A stretch of DNA of 64,000 bases from Pholiota molesta (Eukaryota; Basidiomycota; Agaricomycetes; Agaricales; Strophariaceae). Location: assembly GCA_014925825.1 (NCBI GenBank), contig JACGCK010000002.1, forward strand, positions 620,001 to 684,000. Direction: 5' to 3'. Under the pieces are notes generated by a model. The model saw only the letters and a program-made list of their open reading frames with translations. It did no database searches and had not been told where the DNA came from. Made by a program: the position numbers and the translations under genes. Every line of letters begins with the position of its first letter. The stretch's first letter is position 1. Positions 37,376 to 49,257 of the stretch are shown here, one piece after another.

Positions 37376-39503
37376 ATGAGCCGCAGATTATCATTCATTC
37401 TTCTTTTTGTTCACCAGCTTTCTGCATTTCTGTCTCCCTATATATTTTCTCGCCGGATGATCTGGTCCTTCCGTGGCATCACAACGTTCTCTCTATATCC
37501 CCCGCGCATTTCAGATGTTTCTCTGGCAGAAAATCAAACCAATCTTCAACCAGTTCCACCTGACGCTTCTTCCACGATTGCAAGCCGCCATGTGATCCAT
37601 TCTCTGACAGAATCACAAGCTGGCCTTGCCACCCCCCAAGACTTCGAAGATAATTCTCATGCAACAACTGAGTTGTGGTTATGCAGCTGCGAGCGCCAAG
37701 AAACCGACTTTTGTCCATACTGCGATTTCGAACGTACCGTCTTAAATCAAGCATCCGATTTACAAGGCACGCCGCCGTCCACAGACCTTGTATCATCCTC
37801 AGGCCTCAAACTTGAAGCAGTTGAACTGCCAAACGCCAGCACTCACCGCAAGCTTCGTAAATTCCGAAGCAACTATCAGCAACTACGTTATGAAGAATTG
37901 GCTGTCGAATCTATTCTAGCTGCTAAACCCGATTCTGTTATATCAAATAATTCGAGAACGCCTCTCTTGAACCCATTTTTACCTCCAAGTCTGAATTATG
38001 CGGCTCTGCCTCCTGCTCGTAGAAGCCGCAATAAACTTGAAAAGAAAGACAAGAGAGGAAGATCTGTATCTCTTCCGTCTGATTCAACACTCACTACTTC
38101 TGCAACTATAACTCAACGAGGGAAGATTATCACGTCAAGATCGTTTCAAAAGGTAAGCCTATTTCTTGACTGTATATAGCTGATGCATATTAATTTTTAA
38201 CGTGTACTAGTCGAAGTCGAGAGAGATACTTGGACCGAGGCCAAAACCAATATCCAGCAGCATCGATACAGACACATTGGTAGCATTGGCATGGACTGGA
38301 GAAACATTGTCGCCCGTAAAATCATCTGAAACCATCATTCCAAAAAATAACGGCTCATCATCTCCCTCGTCTCACGGCTCGCGGCCAAGTTCCGTAAGGA
38401 ATATGGAAATTCAATCTGAAGCTGCTGCAAAGCCACAACCCCCTAACCCTATGCCGCCGTTGAATCAAAAGCGGTCCGTGCTTCGAAAACCAAGAGAATC
38501 CGACGATCCTGCCCCATCGGCAAACCGACCTTGGACTTTCGCGATGACAATCACGGATGATGGAATTACAGATGAGAAGCTTGTGGATGATTTGGAGGAT
38601 ATGCGGATAAAGGAAGTAGTTGGAGACTCAACTGCTTTCGATCCCTATCCTTTAGGGCTGGGCCCACCCCCCTTCTACCAGACCCAGCTTTATGACTCAT
38701 ATGCAGAATACCCCTTACAAGCTGGCGAGGCAAGTCAAGAAGACACTTTGCCCGTTGATTCTTCTTGGAATGCTGCTCGTCAAGTCTTTCTCCTTTGCCG
38801 GGAATTTGTGCGCACGGAACGTCGTTACCTTGCATCGCTGAAGACTCTCATCACAAATGGAACAAGTAGTCCCCCTCCTGCTTCCATGCTTCCATATCTG
38901 CCTGGGCTCATCACAGCAAGCGATCATCTATTGGAACGTATAGAAGGAAATCCAAGTGTTCAAGGAGTTTCAGACGCCTTCCTTGCATGTGAATACATCC
39001 TAAAAGAGTCTTTCGTTAATTGGTGTAGTGTTGTTGGGCAATTCTTTGATTGCAACGAGAAAATGAAATACAAGGCAGAACCAGAAGATGTGTCAATGTC
39101 AACACCATCGTCATTCTCGTCGGGGAAGCTACTAAGAAGTCCTCGTTCACGCCCGACACAAATGAGAACAGACAGCAACCTATCTGTCGTGGTTCCGGAG
39201 CCTAATAAAATACGCAAAAATACGAAGGCAAGGCCTGCAGTACGGGATTTGGCGATTTTACCAACACAACGTATAATGCGATACGTCCTTCTATTTAAAG
39301 GTAGTTGCATAGACTTGCTCGTTAATGATTTACTTTCGATACTTATTGGAGATTTTCCAGAGTTTTATTCCCTAACTCCCACGACTTTACCGTCTTTCAT
39401 CGCCGTTGAAAAGGCTCTTCAGGTTGCACAATCAATAGCAGATGAATCCAATAAGGCACAAGGACACTCTGCCTTTGAACAACCTCCCATTTACGCATCC
39501 TGA
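37376..39503 (+). CDS. DH-domain (RhoGEF) protein
   Basis: A probable guanine nucleotide exchange factor for a Rho-family GTPase. The first 400 residues are low complexity, with a Cys-rich LCSCERQETDFCPYCDFE patch, RKLRKFRSNYQQLRYEELA and a basic RRSRNKLEKKDKRGRS. The Dbl-homology region starts at AARQVFLLCREFVRTERRYL (first conserved helix). It continues YLPGLITASDHLLERIEGN and FVNWCSVVGQFFDC, and reaches the CR3-like signature ILPTQRIMRYVLLFK. After a 56-nt intron it ends FYSLTPTTLPSFIAVEKALQ. No PH domain is visible. The start is uncertain: 37376 is the longest, and an internal Met (MIWSFRG) is also possible. Confidence 0.7.
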
Positions 39504-40137
39504 TATATTTACCCACAACTCATTGCTTGGAGATCATATGCTACGAATATTTCACACAACATGACAAGAATTTCCACCATCAGCCCAATTTTGGCTGTTA
39601 TCGCAAACGTGATCATATATTTGGTGTTGGAACATTCAAGATCTGTAGTGAAATCTGATCATTGACTTCATGATACCGTGTGCTTTCAATTGCTTGCAAA
39701 TGAAACTCTGGAGTTGACAAGTCACACTCTCGGTTTTCGTAGCTTCTCGTGAGTAATGGTTTAGGCTATGGAAATTTACCGGTCAATCCCTCCCAAAATA
39801 TGACCCTTTCGAATTGCTTGAGGATACAATTGCATATCGCACCGACTCATCGCACCGACTCAAAACTAAACAGATCTTGCAGTCGAACGTTTTGGGAGAT
39901 ACCAGTCCAGAAAGTCATTATGTACGTACGTCCTAAGGACCTAGACTCCATTTATCCAGTATGCTGAATAAACCCCGTGTATTGAAGGTGCTTGAAAGGT
40001 CGAGTGACGGAACGGCACAACACTGTAATGCCATATATATGGCGCGTGGTCACTTCCTTCGAGGGAAAGATTTGAACCTGGAGGCCCATCACCGTTCTAA
40101 ATAATCACTGCTGTTCCACAAGAAGGCTTGCGAAATC
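39504..40137. other. Intergenic region with a 13-bp tandem duplication
   Basis: No gene recognised. ATCGCACCGACTC occurs twice head to tail at 39836-39848 and 39849-39861, about 280 bp upstream of the monooxygenase start. Confidence 0.45.
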
Positions 40138-42867
40138 ATGTCTGGAAAGTCAAATTTTCGACCTTTCACACCGGGAAATTTCCAAATCGATCATCCTCGT
40201 CCTATCAAAGTCGCTGCAATAGGCGCTGGCTACAGTGGTATGGAGCACTCTTCGAGATGATGAGAATTGGATTGAAGTTCTTCTTCCTCATTACAGGGAT
40301 TGTAGCTGGTATCCGGTAAGCTGTCGATATAATCGGAATCTTAACATGATGTTAAATGACATCCTCTCCAGCTTTCTACAAAGAGTTCAGAACTTGGACT
40401 TCACAATTTACGACTCCAATGCTGGGGTAGGTGGAACGTGGTTTGTCAACAAATATCCGGTAGGTTGCTCACCCCTTCCAACCTGGATCCCAGTTGACTT
40501 GTATGCGCGTAGGGCCTTATGTGTGATATTCCATCGCACTCGGTGAGAGCCTTCCTATATTGATTGGCGGTAGACCGTAGCACTGATTCAACCCTGCAAA
40601 TTGCAACGGTTTGGTAACGGTCTATATAGTACCAAGTCACATTCGAGAATAAAGTGAGTCCTCTTGACTTATGTTGGTCGAATCGAATAAATAATTGCCC
40701 ATAGACGGACTGGTCGGGGTTCTATGCCTCAGGAAGCGAAATCCAGAAGAACCTTGAAGAACTCGTCGACAAATATGACCTCTGGCCCTTTATCAAGTTG
40801 CAACATCGCATTACATGTGCAAAATACAACGAAGCGACTGGAAAATGGCATCTTACTATCAAGAGCCCAAGAAACTCAAATATACCTGCCGGAAGGCCAA
40901 ATTATGATGATTGGGAGGAGTTCCATGATGTCGTTGATGTATTGTTCACTGGCGTTGGATCTTTAAGTCGCTGGAGTTGGCCTGATATCGCTGGACTGGA
41001 AACATTTTCAGGGAAGGTCATACACAGCGCAGACTGGAATACCAACGAGCACTTGGATAGTTGGAAAGATAAGAAAGTCGGTGTAATAGGTGTTGTATGT
41101 GGTTTTTGCGATTTTAGCATTCTATCTCTGATCCTGCATCTACTTATTTGATCATATAGGGATCTTCTGCCATTCAGATAGTTGCCGCTTTACAGCCAAA
41201 AGTTAAGCATCTCGTGAATTATGTTAGGGGGAAAACGTGGATTTCCTCTATCTTTGTCAGAGACCAACTCTTGAAGCTAGGAGGCTCTGAAACCTCTGAC
41301 AACTGTAAGCAGTTATTCTTTACTCAAAAAAACGTCGAATGTGTTTGAATCAAACTTGACTTTTGGTATGAAGATAAATTCACCGAAAAAGACTTAGAAT
41401 CTTTCAAGGATCCCAAATACTACCAAGAGGTTCGAACAGATATTGAGAGTGATCTGAATGTGAGACCGCCGCATTGATATAGACCCGCAACGAAGCTAAA
41501 TCACTTTCTCTTTCAAGGTCGCCCATCCCGCCACCCTTCTATCAACGCCTATCGGGGAATTTGCTCGTGCTGAATTTAAGGAATCAATGCTGAAACGTTT
41601 GGCGAAAAAACCATGGATTGCCGAACATCGTAGGTCATGGTAAACTATCACAAGCACTATTGAGCTAACGGTTTATATTATTTTCTAGTTATTCCTGATT
41701 TTGGTGTTGCCTGTCGTAGATTGACTCCAGGACCTGGATATCTTGAAGCTTTATGCGAGGATAATGTGAATATACCACTTTAGCATCGTTTCACAGATCT
41801 ACCAGAGTACTAATTCCTGACTAGGTATCTTTTAATCCAACTTTGATCCAACGCGTTACGCCTACGGGAATTGAAACTGTGGATGGCAAATTCGAGGAGC
41901 TTGATATAATAGTCTGCGCCACCGGTATGTGTTAGTTCAAAAGTCCATGATTGTAATTTTTCTGATAGATATTTCACAATCATAGGATTTGATACTACGT
42001 TTCGCTTAGACTTTGATATCATAGGAAAAGGAGGGAAGACTCTTGAAGAACATCATACTCCCCATCCACGAACCTATCTCTCTGTGGCCGTTGACGGCTT
42101 TCCGAACATGTTTCAGGCTTTGGGGCCAAATGCAGGAGTTGGTGCAGGGAATCTGCTCCTGATCATGGAGCGTCAAGTCGATTATGCCGTCGCAGCAACT
42201 CTGAAGATTCAAAGAGAGCATATCAAAAGCATGGATGCGAAGCCTGCTGCTGTCGACGATTTTGAACAGTGGATCGAAGTAAGCCCAACCGAGTCCTTCG
42301 CTTTATATTTGAGGCAGTAACATTTTTTCTTCTAATTTTTGCAGAGCTATTTCCCCAAGGTAAAACTTCACGTAACATTGATTTGCGCGACTTATCGAAT
42401 CGATTTGTGGCAGACGGTCTTCGCGACCAAATGCCGGTCTTGGTATAAGGCAGGCAAAGAAGAAGGTCGCGTCGTTGCACTGTGGCCCGGTAAGTGTTAG
42501 CATGCTCATAAACCGCCTCTGAGTCCTTATCGTCCCTTCTACAGGTTCACCAATGCATGCAGCAAGAGCCCTTACGCATCCTCGTTGGGAGGATTTCGAT
42601 TATGAATTTCTGGATGGTGCTACGAACCGCTGTTATTGGTTTGGAGATGGAAATTCTGTGGCGGATGTGAAAGAAGATGCTGATCGTAAGTAATTCCTGC
42701 GTTTATGTGGGGCAATGCTCAAAGATTTCTCAATTACTCTGTAGGGGCGTGGTATTTAAGGCCTGAGAATATTGACTATCCTCCTGGTAGGAACATTCAA
42801 ATCATTCCACCATAGGCATACTCACATATTCCTTTTAGTCCCTGTCAAAACACAGCCGAAAGTCTAA
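40138..42867 (+). CDS. Baeyer-Villiger-type flavin monooxygenase
   Basis: A class B FAD/NADPH enzyme that inserts oxygen into ketones or oxidises related substrates. The FAD-binding Rossmann motif GAGYSG follows the start MSGKSNFRPFTPGNF. Next come GGTWFVNKYPGLMCDIPSHSYQ, LFTGVGSLSRWSWPDIAGLETF, and the fingerprint FSGKVIHSADW (F-x-G-x3-H-x3-W). The NADPH-binding GVIGVGSSAIQIV is followed by CATGFDTTF and the late segment GPNAGVGAGNLL. The N-terminal FAD motif is split by introns, one inside the GYSG/GIVAGIR junction. About 14 short introns. The substrate is unknown; its neighbours are housekeeping genes, so there is no sign of a biosynthetic cluster. Confidence 0.9.
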
Positions 42868-43017
42868 GCCACGAAACAGAATGGGATCTAACTCTTTCCG
42901 TCTCATCCAGTGAATTTGATATATATATGCATGTCATCTATACTATTACAATGAGAATAAATATACAACCCGCGAATCTCGAAAAAGGGAAAAGAAAGGT
43001 CAAGAATAAATATAGAG

Positions 43018-46003
43018 TCAAATCATGCCCTCGTGCTGTGGAACGGCCACAGGTGTACGTCCACCCATGGAACTACCCGGACGATTCGCCGAGCGGGGAG
43101 GAAGAGGCACTGCCGAACTTCGGGGAACAGGGCTAGCTCTGGCAGAGCGAGGGGGCCTGTCGCGGTAACCCTCGGAACTCTCCTTTTCTCTGAAGCTGTT
43201 AGAACGGTCGCGAGAGCGATAGGGCGTTGCGCTCGCCGGGGGCCGAGGGGAAGGAGATGCGACAGGGACAGCAGGGACAGGAGCAGAGACTGGGGCAGGC
43301 GTCGAAGCGGAAACAGGCGTTCGGGATCGAGTTATATTTTGGCGGGCAGAAAAGAGCGGTGGAATAGAGCTATTGGCATCATATCGCATACTAGAGTATG
43401 AAGAGTTGGCGGTAGCAGGACTAGTCATGCCAGGTGATTTCAAGCCATCGAAAGGAGGATACAACGAATCATTATCGCCAGCAGGCGGCGCCGATGATGT
43501 CTGTGGGTTAGGCAACGCCCGACGGGCAGCTACAGGCGGAGGTGCTGCTGATATGATTGGAATGGGAGGTGCTTGCGGCAACGAGGGAGTGCTTTGTTCC
43601 AATCGTTTCGCTAGCTCCGCTGTCGACGAAGGTCCAGCCTTGGATAATCGATGTTCGCGGAAGGAAAAGGCAGAAGAGAATTTGGACTGCTCTTTAGGAT
43701 GTTCCAGTAGGATATCATCTAGCAAATAACGGAAATCAAGACCGTACTCTTGAAGAAGCTAGAAGGGATGAAGTTTTTAGCAACGGCCAAAGAAATCTCC
43801 AACCCCCACTAACCTTCTTGCTTTGATGTTGGGTGATGGCAATGGCGTCATCAACAACACTCTGATCGACGTCTTTCGAATAAACTTGCTTCCTGAAGAT
43901 CTCTGCATAGTCCTCTATCCGTTCCTTCGTCCATGTGATGAACGCTAATGAAAGCGTCAATGATACGACAAGATGAGATAAAATCTAGAAAAGAACGCAC
44001 AGCTTGCTACTTCATTCTCCTTGAAACTGGCCAAATACCAATCGGCGCTATGTTTAATCCCAGTAAAATATACGACCGCAAGTTCGCCAATAAAAGTACC
44101 AATATGACCTTCAAAGCGTATCTTCCTTGTCAATGTGTGAATAACTTTGGTGCGCATCTCTAGAAAAGTGCTACGCGCGGCTGCGCCAGCTTTCAGCCTA
44201 TTCAAAAGACCAATATTTGTAACAACGGTGGATTTTCGAACAGAGGGAAGTGCGAGCGATGCCAAAAGTGAGGTTATCAGCTGGCTTGTCAGATGGGGTA
44301 GTTTCGCTGCAAGTGGTGGCATCACAGCGACTTTTGCTTGACCTATGAACGCGTCAAAAGTTAGAACATAAATTGCCGAAAGAGAAGCACACAAAAATTT
44401 GACCTTTTTCTACAAGATCTACGGCTTTGCTCCATTCTTTGAGAGCAATTGCAACAGTAAGATCATCAGACCATTCACCCACCCAGCGTGCATCTCTTTC
44501 CGCCTTTTCCTTCGCGTCGACAGTGACGCCAGGAATATCGCCACCTTTTCGAGCTAGCTCGGCCATCCAGTCGGGTACAGGGGGTATAGGAGAGTTGCGC
44601 TGATTATGTACAACCAAGGTGAGTAGAACACATTTTCAAGATGCAAAGGCAAGACTTACACCACCAACACCAGCGCCGAGGCCTCCAGCCCCTTGCCACA
44701 TACTTTTTCGCCGTTCATGCTCTCCTTCTCGTTCTTTTCTGCGTTTTTGAGAGAGTTCCTCGGCTACCTGCCGAAATTGTGAAAGGAGACCCTTCTTATC
44801 TGCGGGCGTTTCTGTTCTGTAGACATGCGTTTCTTTACCATGTCGAATTTTGAATACGTTGGTCATGCCTTGAAAGGGAAGAAAGATTCAGAAATATGCT
44901 TTAGATATATATAGTAGAAACGTACTAGGGGAATCCTTGGTGTCGAGGACCAACATTTCGCTCAACGGCCAGCACTTTTCTGCGACGAGTTTGCCTTCAT
45001 TCACTGTTGAGCCGCCACCATCTGGGTTAGCATTGCGTCTTCGTCGCTTGGCTACAAGAACCGCATCATCCAATACTACGAATTTGACTTTGCCCACGAT
45101 CCTGTATGTTGCAGCATTGAGGCTGAATACATTTTCGACCTCTGCCACTACATGACGTCCTGGAGTGGTGGGGACGAATTTGGAGGCACCCTCGATAGAT
45201 GCATGCAGTGCTTGCATTTGATTGAAATACAGAACACGCAGATCGGCAACCGAGGAACGTTTGTAAGTGGACATTGTGGACGAGGAGGTTGACGTTGGAT
45301 CAGGTATGTGCAGAGTGGAGGGCATAGACTTATAATCTGACAAGAGGTCTTTTAGCTCCAGCATCTCGTTTTCTAGAACGGATATTTCTTTTGAGATGAG
45401 GACGAATTCGGCGTAACTGAAAGTGCTCGAGTATTAATAGATGTTTCGCCATGGTACCAGGACTACGTACTTCTTGAAGACACTGCGTTGAAGCTCAGAC
45501 GAGGTATCGGCAACGGCATTGCGAAGAGATGACTGCAATTCCTTCAATTCAGCTTCGGTAGAATTTGCTAATTTGAGCTTGAGATCTGCATAGATAGACA
45601 TACGATGAATACAATAACTATCTGGATTGCAATGAAACTCACAAGCAGCAGGATCGAAGTCCTCAACACTCAACAGCTTTTTGTCATCAGTGAGGGCCTT
45701 TGCATCGTCTCTCGTACCAGTCCTGTCTCGCACATCCTCTTCTCCTTCTAGACCAGCATACGCTGCCTGGTCTCCGACCGGGATCAATCCCATGAAGGAT
45801 GGCATTGGCGGCACGCCTGACAACTGAGTGGGACTAGATATGTCCGCATATCGTGTCGACATGCGCTTCTTTATTTTGTCATCGATGCGATTCTTGCCTC
45901 TATCGCGGGGAGTGACGCCCGCGCCAGGTTTCGCGAGTTTAGTAGGTGCGCGCTGGGCCTTGCGCGGAGCCTGCGACGGCCGGGTACGAAGAGAGACATC
46001 CAT
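43018..46003 (-). CDS. EXO84: Exocyst complex subunit Exo84
   Basis: A subunit of the octameric exocyst that tethers secretory vesicles at growth sites. The N-terminus has KIKKRMSTRYADISSP and MPSFMGLIP, then the coiled-coil KLKLANSTEAELKELQSSLR and YAEFVLISKEISVLENEMLELKDLL. A PH domain spans about ASKFVPTTPGRHVVAEVE to CWPLSEMLVLDTKDSP. The helical C-terminal rods include WMAELARKGGDIPG, LKEWSKAVDLVEKGQ, GIKHSADWYLASF and ITWTKERIEDYAEIFRKQVY. The last 200 residues are Pro/Ser/Arg-rich and poorly conserved. About eight introns; no frame breaks seen. It converges on the monooxygenase (150 bp between stops), and its start is 350 bp from the divergent SKT5-like gene. Confidence 0.9.
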
Positions 46004-46353
46004 TGCGTTCTGGCTGGATTAACAGAGGGCCGGCAGGACAGGCGCGGTGGGGTGCTGCAAGCACGCTCTGAGTTGATGGTGGAGGGCGTGGCAGAGTACT
46101 AGATGGCTATTACGTTTACGTACACTTTGGCGCCTTGTGTCACGGCAACCTCTGCACAACCACCCCACCATTGGCGTCACATCCAGTGCATCAGCGCGGA
46201 TAATATGTAGTCTAACAGGCTGGAATAGAATATCACAAATAAAGAGCGAGACTGGACGCAAGCACCCATTGCCAAGTTGTGCACCAAAATAAACTATAGG
46301 TGATCCAAGTCGCTCTGGTCGGGCTTGCTCTCCGCCACCATCATTAAACCTTC
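46004..46353. other. Divergent promoter region
   Basis: 350 bp between the EXO84 and SKT5-like start codons. Both genes act at sites of polarised growth, so shared control is conceivable, but I identified no site. Confidence 0.4.
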
Positions 46354-48082
46354 ATGGCTGCCATGTATTCCCCCCAACCGCAAGGTACTCCCCCCCAGCA
46401 GCCATGGATCAACCAGGGCCCTCGCTCTTCTGCTTCCAGAGAATTTGCGCCACCACCGCCAGATTCCAGTAGGCAATCCCTCTCCAACTCGCGCTCAATG
46501 AAAGATCTTCCAAATGTGTCCGCCAATCGGTTCGAACCAGAACAAGAGTATTATGAAGACCATTCTCCAGAGCAGGAGGATGACAACGACGATTTCTTCA
46601 ATGGACAGAACGGCGGGCTCCATCCCAACGGCCCCTACAATCCAGCCGTGGGCGACTATCGAAATGGCTCCGTAGCCACGCAGTCTGTTCGATCTCCGTC
46701 CCCTCCACCAGGTCCTATTCTCGACCACTCGCACTTGCGCCCCGGAAATCAGGCCTCTCTACTCTCCCATGAGCGTACTTTAGAACTTTATCGCGCAAAT
46801 GCCAAAAAGACGCAAGACCCGGACCTCCAATTCGAATTCGCCGTATTCATGATAGACGCTTCTAAATCTATGCCCATCCCTGTCCAAACCGCCGGAAATG
46901 TAATGGACGTCGAAAAGGCGATTGAGAAGAGAGAAGATCTCATTCGGGAAGCGATAGGTCTGCTCAAGCGTCTTGCCGACAGGGGACATCCACAAAGTCA
47001 ATATTTCCTGGCTGACTGCTATGCTAATGGTATTGGAACCGTCAAGAACAAGCAAGACTTCGACCGTGCATATCCCCTCTTTGTCCTCGCCACAAAACAC
47101 AACCACCCTGATGCCGCCTATAGAGCTGGTGTTTGTTGCGAAAACGGTTGGGGTTGTCGACGGGAGTCAGCCAAGGCGCTGCAGTTCTTCCGGAAAGCAG
47201 CGGCCGCGTTGCATCCAGGGGCGATGTACAGGCTCGGTATAGCCGAGTTGAACGGCGAGCTTGGCCTTTCTAAAAGTCCAAAGGAGGGCGTGAAATGGCT
47301 AAAAAGAAGTGCGGAAAATGCAACGGCCGAGTTTCCTCATGCTTTGCACGAACTCGCTCTTCTTCACGAACGAGGAATCGATAATGTTCTTTTTGTGGAT
47401 TATGAATACTCTACCGAGCTTCTTGCTCAAGCAGCCGAACTTGGTTATGCACCAAGTGCATACCGGTTAGGAGAATGCTACGAATACGGGAAAATGGGAT
47501 GCCCTCAAGACCCAGCCTTGTCAATACACTACTATGTGAGTCCAAGTCATGAAATCCCGCTCATTGCAGCTAATTGTATGTCTTTCAGAACATCGCTGCG
47601 CAGCAAAATCATCGTGACGCGTGCTTCGCGCTGACAGCCTGGTATCTTGTCGGTTCCCCGGGCGTCCTTCCTCAGTCTGATACCGAAGCGTTCTTGTGGG
47701 CACAAAAGGCTGCAGATGGTGGGCTGTCGAAAGCCATGTATGCTGTCGGTTACTTCCTTGAGGTCGGTATCGGCACAACGCCCAACATGCCGGAGTGAGT
47801 TCACTTCCCTTTATCGTTGATTGAGGCTGTCCGTCCGTGTTGGACACGGGAAACTATTTATGTCAAGCAGGGGCTATTACTAATTCTCTCGTTTTCTTGA
47901 CTAGAGCCATCGCGTATTACAAACGCGCAGCGGACCTGGGTGATAAACGTGCAGCCCAGCGTTTGCGTGGGTCTCAGAGCCAACCTCAACATCAACCTGG
48001 CGGGCCGGGCGCTGTTCTGCATCGCGGCTTAGACGACAGCGCCCATAAAGGTGCAAAGGACAAAGATTGTATCATCATGTAG
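46354..48082 (+). CDS. SKT5: Sel1-repeat chitin synthase activator (Skt5/Chs4-like)
   Basis: A scaffold that in yeast recruits and activates chitin synthase III. After a Pro/Ser-rich N-terminus it has a run of Sel1-type repeats: LLKRLADRGHPQSQYFLADCYANG, YPLFVLATKHNHPDAAYRAGVCCENG, ALQFFRKAAAALHPGAMYRLG, WLKRSAENATAEFPHALHELALLH, ELLAQAAELGYAPSAYRLGECYE, WAQKAADGGLSKAMYAVGYFLEVG and YYKRAADLGDKRAAQRL. The protein ends DKDCIIM, a CaaX box that predicts farnesylation and membrane targeting, as in yeast Chs4. Introns lie near 47536-47588 and 47795-47905. The ATG at 46354 is followed shortly by a second in-frame Met. Confidence 0.88.
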
Positions 48083-48724
48083 GTTTGGATGGACAGTCCC
48101 GTTCGTCTGAAGGTGTTATTTATCGCTCTTTGAGCGCCTTCAAACGATCTTCCTCGCCTGCTGTTAATTCTGGCATCCTATGCGACCCAGCGCTAGTTCC
48201 ATGGAAATCCTCTCATTTTTGGCCGCTGTTGACTGTCTACAAAGCATCTTAAACTATTACATCCATTCACTATCTGTAACCTACAATTCTCTCCCACTGC
48301 GCTTCTTCATGGACAGATTTGTAAAGTATAATCTTACATAGCACATACTCTCTTCTTGGCTAGATATCTGATAATTGAGTAATTATCGACTTCAACTTTG
48401 ATACTATACAGTCTACTCCACCAAAAGTGGCTGATAGATGCCACCAAGTAGGAACATCACATTCGCAGCGATGGAACTTCAATGCGAATCTTAGTTCAAG
48501 TTTAGTGCCCGCAACTACTATACATGGGCTTTGCTTATCGCGATCCACCATATTATTCTTTCCGTCCGGCGGTGATGGTAAATAAGTATTCCGAGGTATC
48601 TTAGTTCCTGAGGACCTGCAGTTATTAAATAAGGATTTCTAAGGCACACAGCTACAGGCATAATAAGTAAGGATCTTTTCACCGCACTGCGAGTCGTGAT
48701 TGCGCATTTTAGAAATGTATACAA
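48083..48724. other. Intergenic region
   Basis: 3' flank of the SKT5-like gene up to the tRNA. Short open frames only. No repeat found. Confidence 0.45.
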
Positions 48725-48812
48725 GGACCCCTAGCTCAGTGGTAGAGCGTGAGATTCCAGCTGCGCGAGTAGTGATTCCTCAAGGTCATCCGTTCAATCC
48801 GGGTGGGGTTCA
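48725..48812 (+). tRNA. tRNA-Trp (CCA) with a 16-nt intron
   Basis: A cloverleaf can be drawn by hand. The acceptor stem GGACCCC pairs with GGGGTTC (one G-U) and the discriminator base is A. The D arm is GCTC/GAGC within a strong A box. The anticodon stem TGAGA pairs with CCTCA (with an A-C mismatch at 31-39), and the T arm is ATCCG-TTCAATC-CGGGT. The loop TTCCAG gives anticodon CCA followed by G37. The intron 48761-48776 sits after position 37, where eukaryotic tRNA introns lie. The mature length is 72, as expected for tRNA-Trp. A run of five T follows at 48815. Confidence 0.7.
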
Positions 48813-48814
48813 CA

Positions 48815-48819
48815 TTTTT
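48815..48819 (+). terminator. RNA polymerase III T-run terminator
   Basis: Five T residues start three bases after the tRNA discriminator base, a typical Pol III stop signal. Confidence 0.6.
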
Positions 48820-49257
48820 GCGTCATTTCCTTCCGCTACGTACTGCTGAATCCGATGAATGATGTCATTGTCGACCATAGCATATGGCATCACCGGTGCG
48901 GTCCAAGTACGAATTCGGTTTAATTTTTGATTAGCATCCTAATAAAGTTCAGTCTTGTTTGTTTCGAATGTCTGCTCTTTCGTTGGGACACGCCATATGG
49001 TACGCAGCCTTATGATTACTGTGCAGTCGTCGAAGCTTATTGAGCAGATATCTTATGTCCAATCGCTTTGCGATTCTAGAACTCGGCGGGAGTTTCATAT
49101 GATGAATTACAAAGCTCGATGATGGTGTCATCGTTCAGCTGGAACGTTTATAAATGCACCCATTGAAATTCCTGGAACCCAGGCAGAATTCACCGGAATC
49201 TCTTCCTATTTCTCTCGTCTTCGCTGTTGAGCATTATAGCTCCTGGACTATCTGAAA
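48820..49257. other. Intergenic region upstream of the MDR reductase
   Basis: Carries a TATAAA-like box at 49149-49154, about 105 bp before the reductase start. Nothing else recognised. Confidence 0.4.
49149..49154 (+). promoter_or_regulatory. TATA-like element of the MDR reductase gene
   Basis: TATAAA within GTTTATAAATGC lies 104 bp upstream of the ATG at 49258, a plausible TATA distance for a short 5' untranslated region. No experimental support. Confidence 0.35.
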
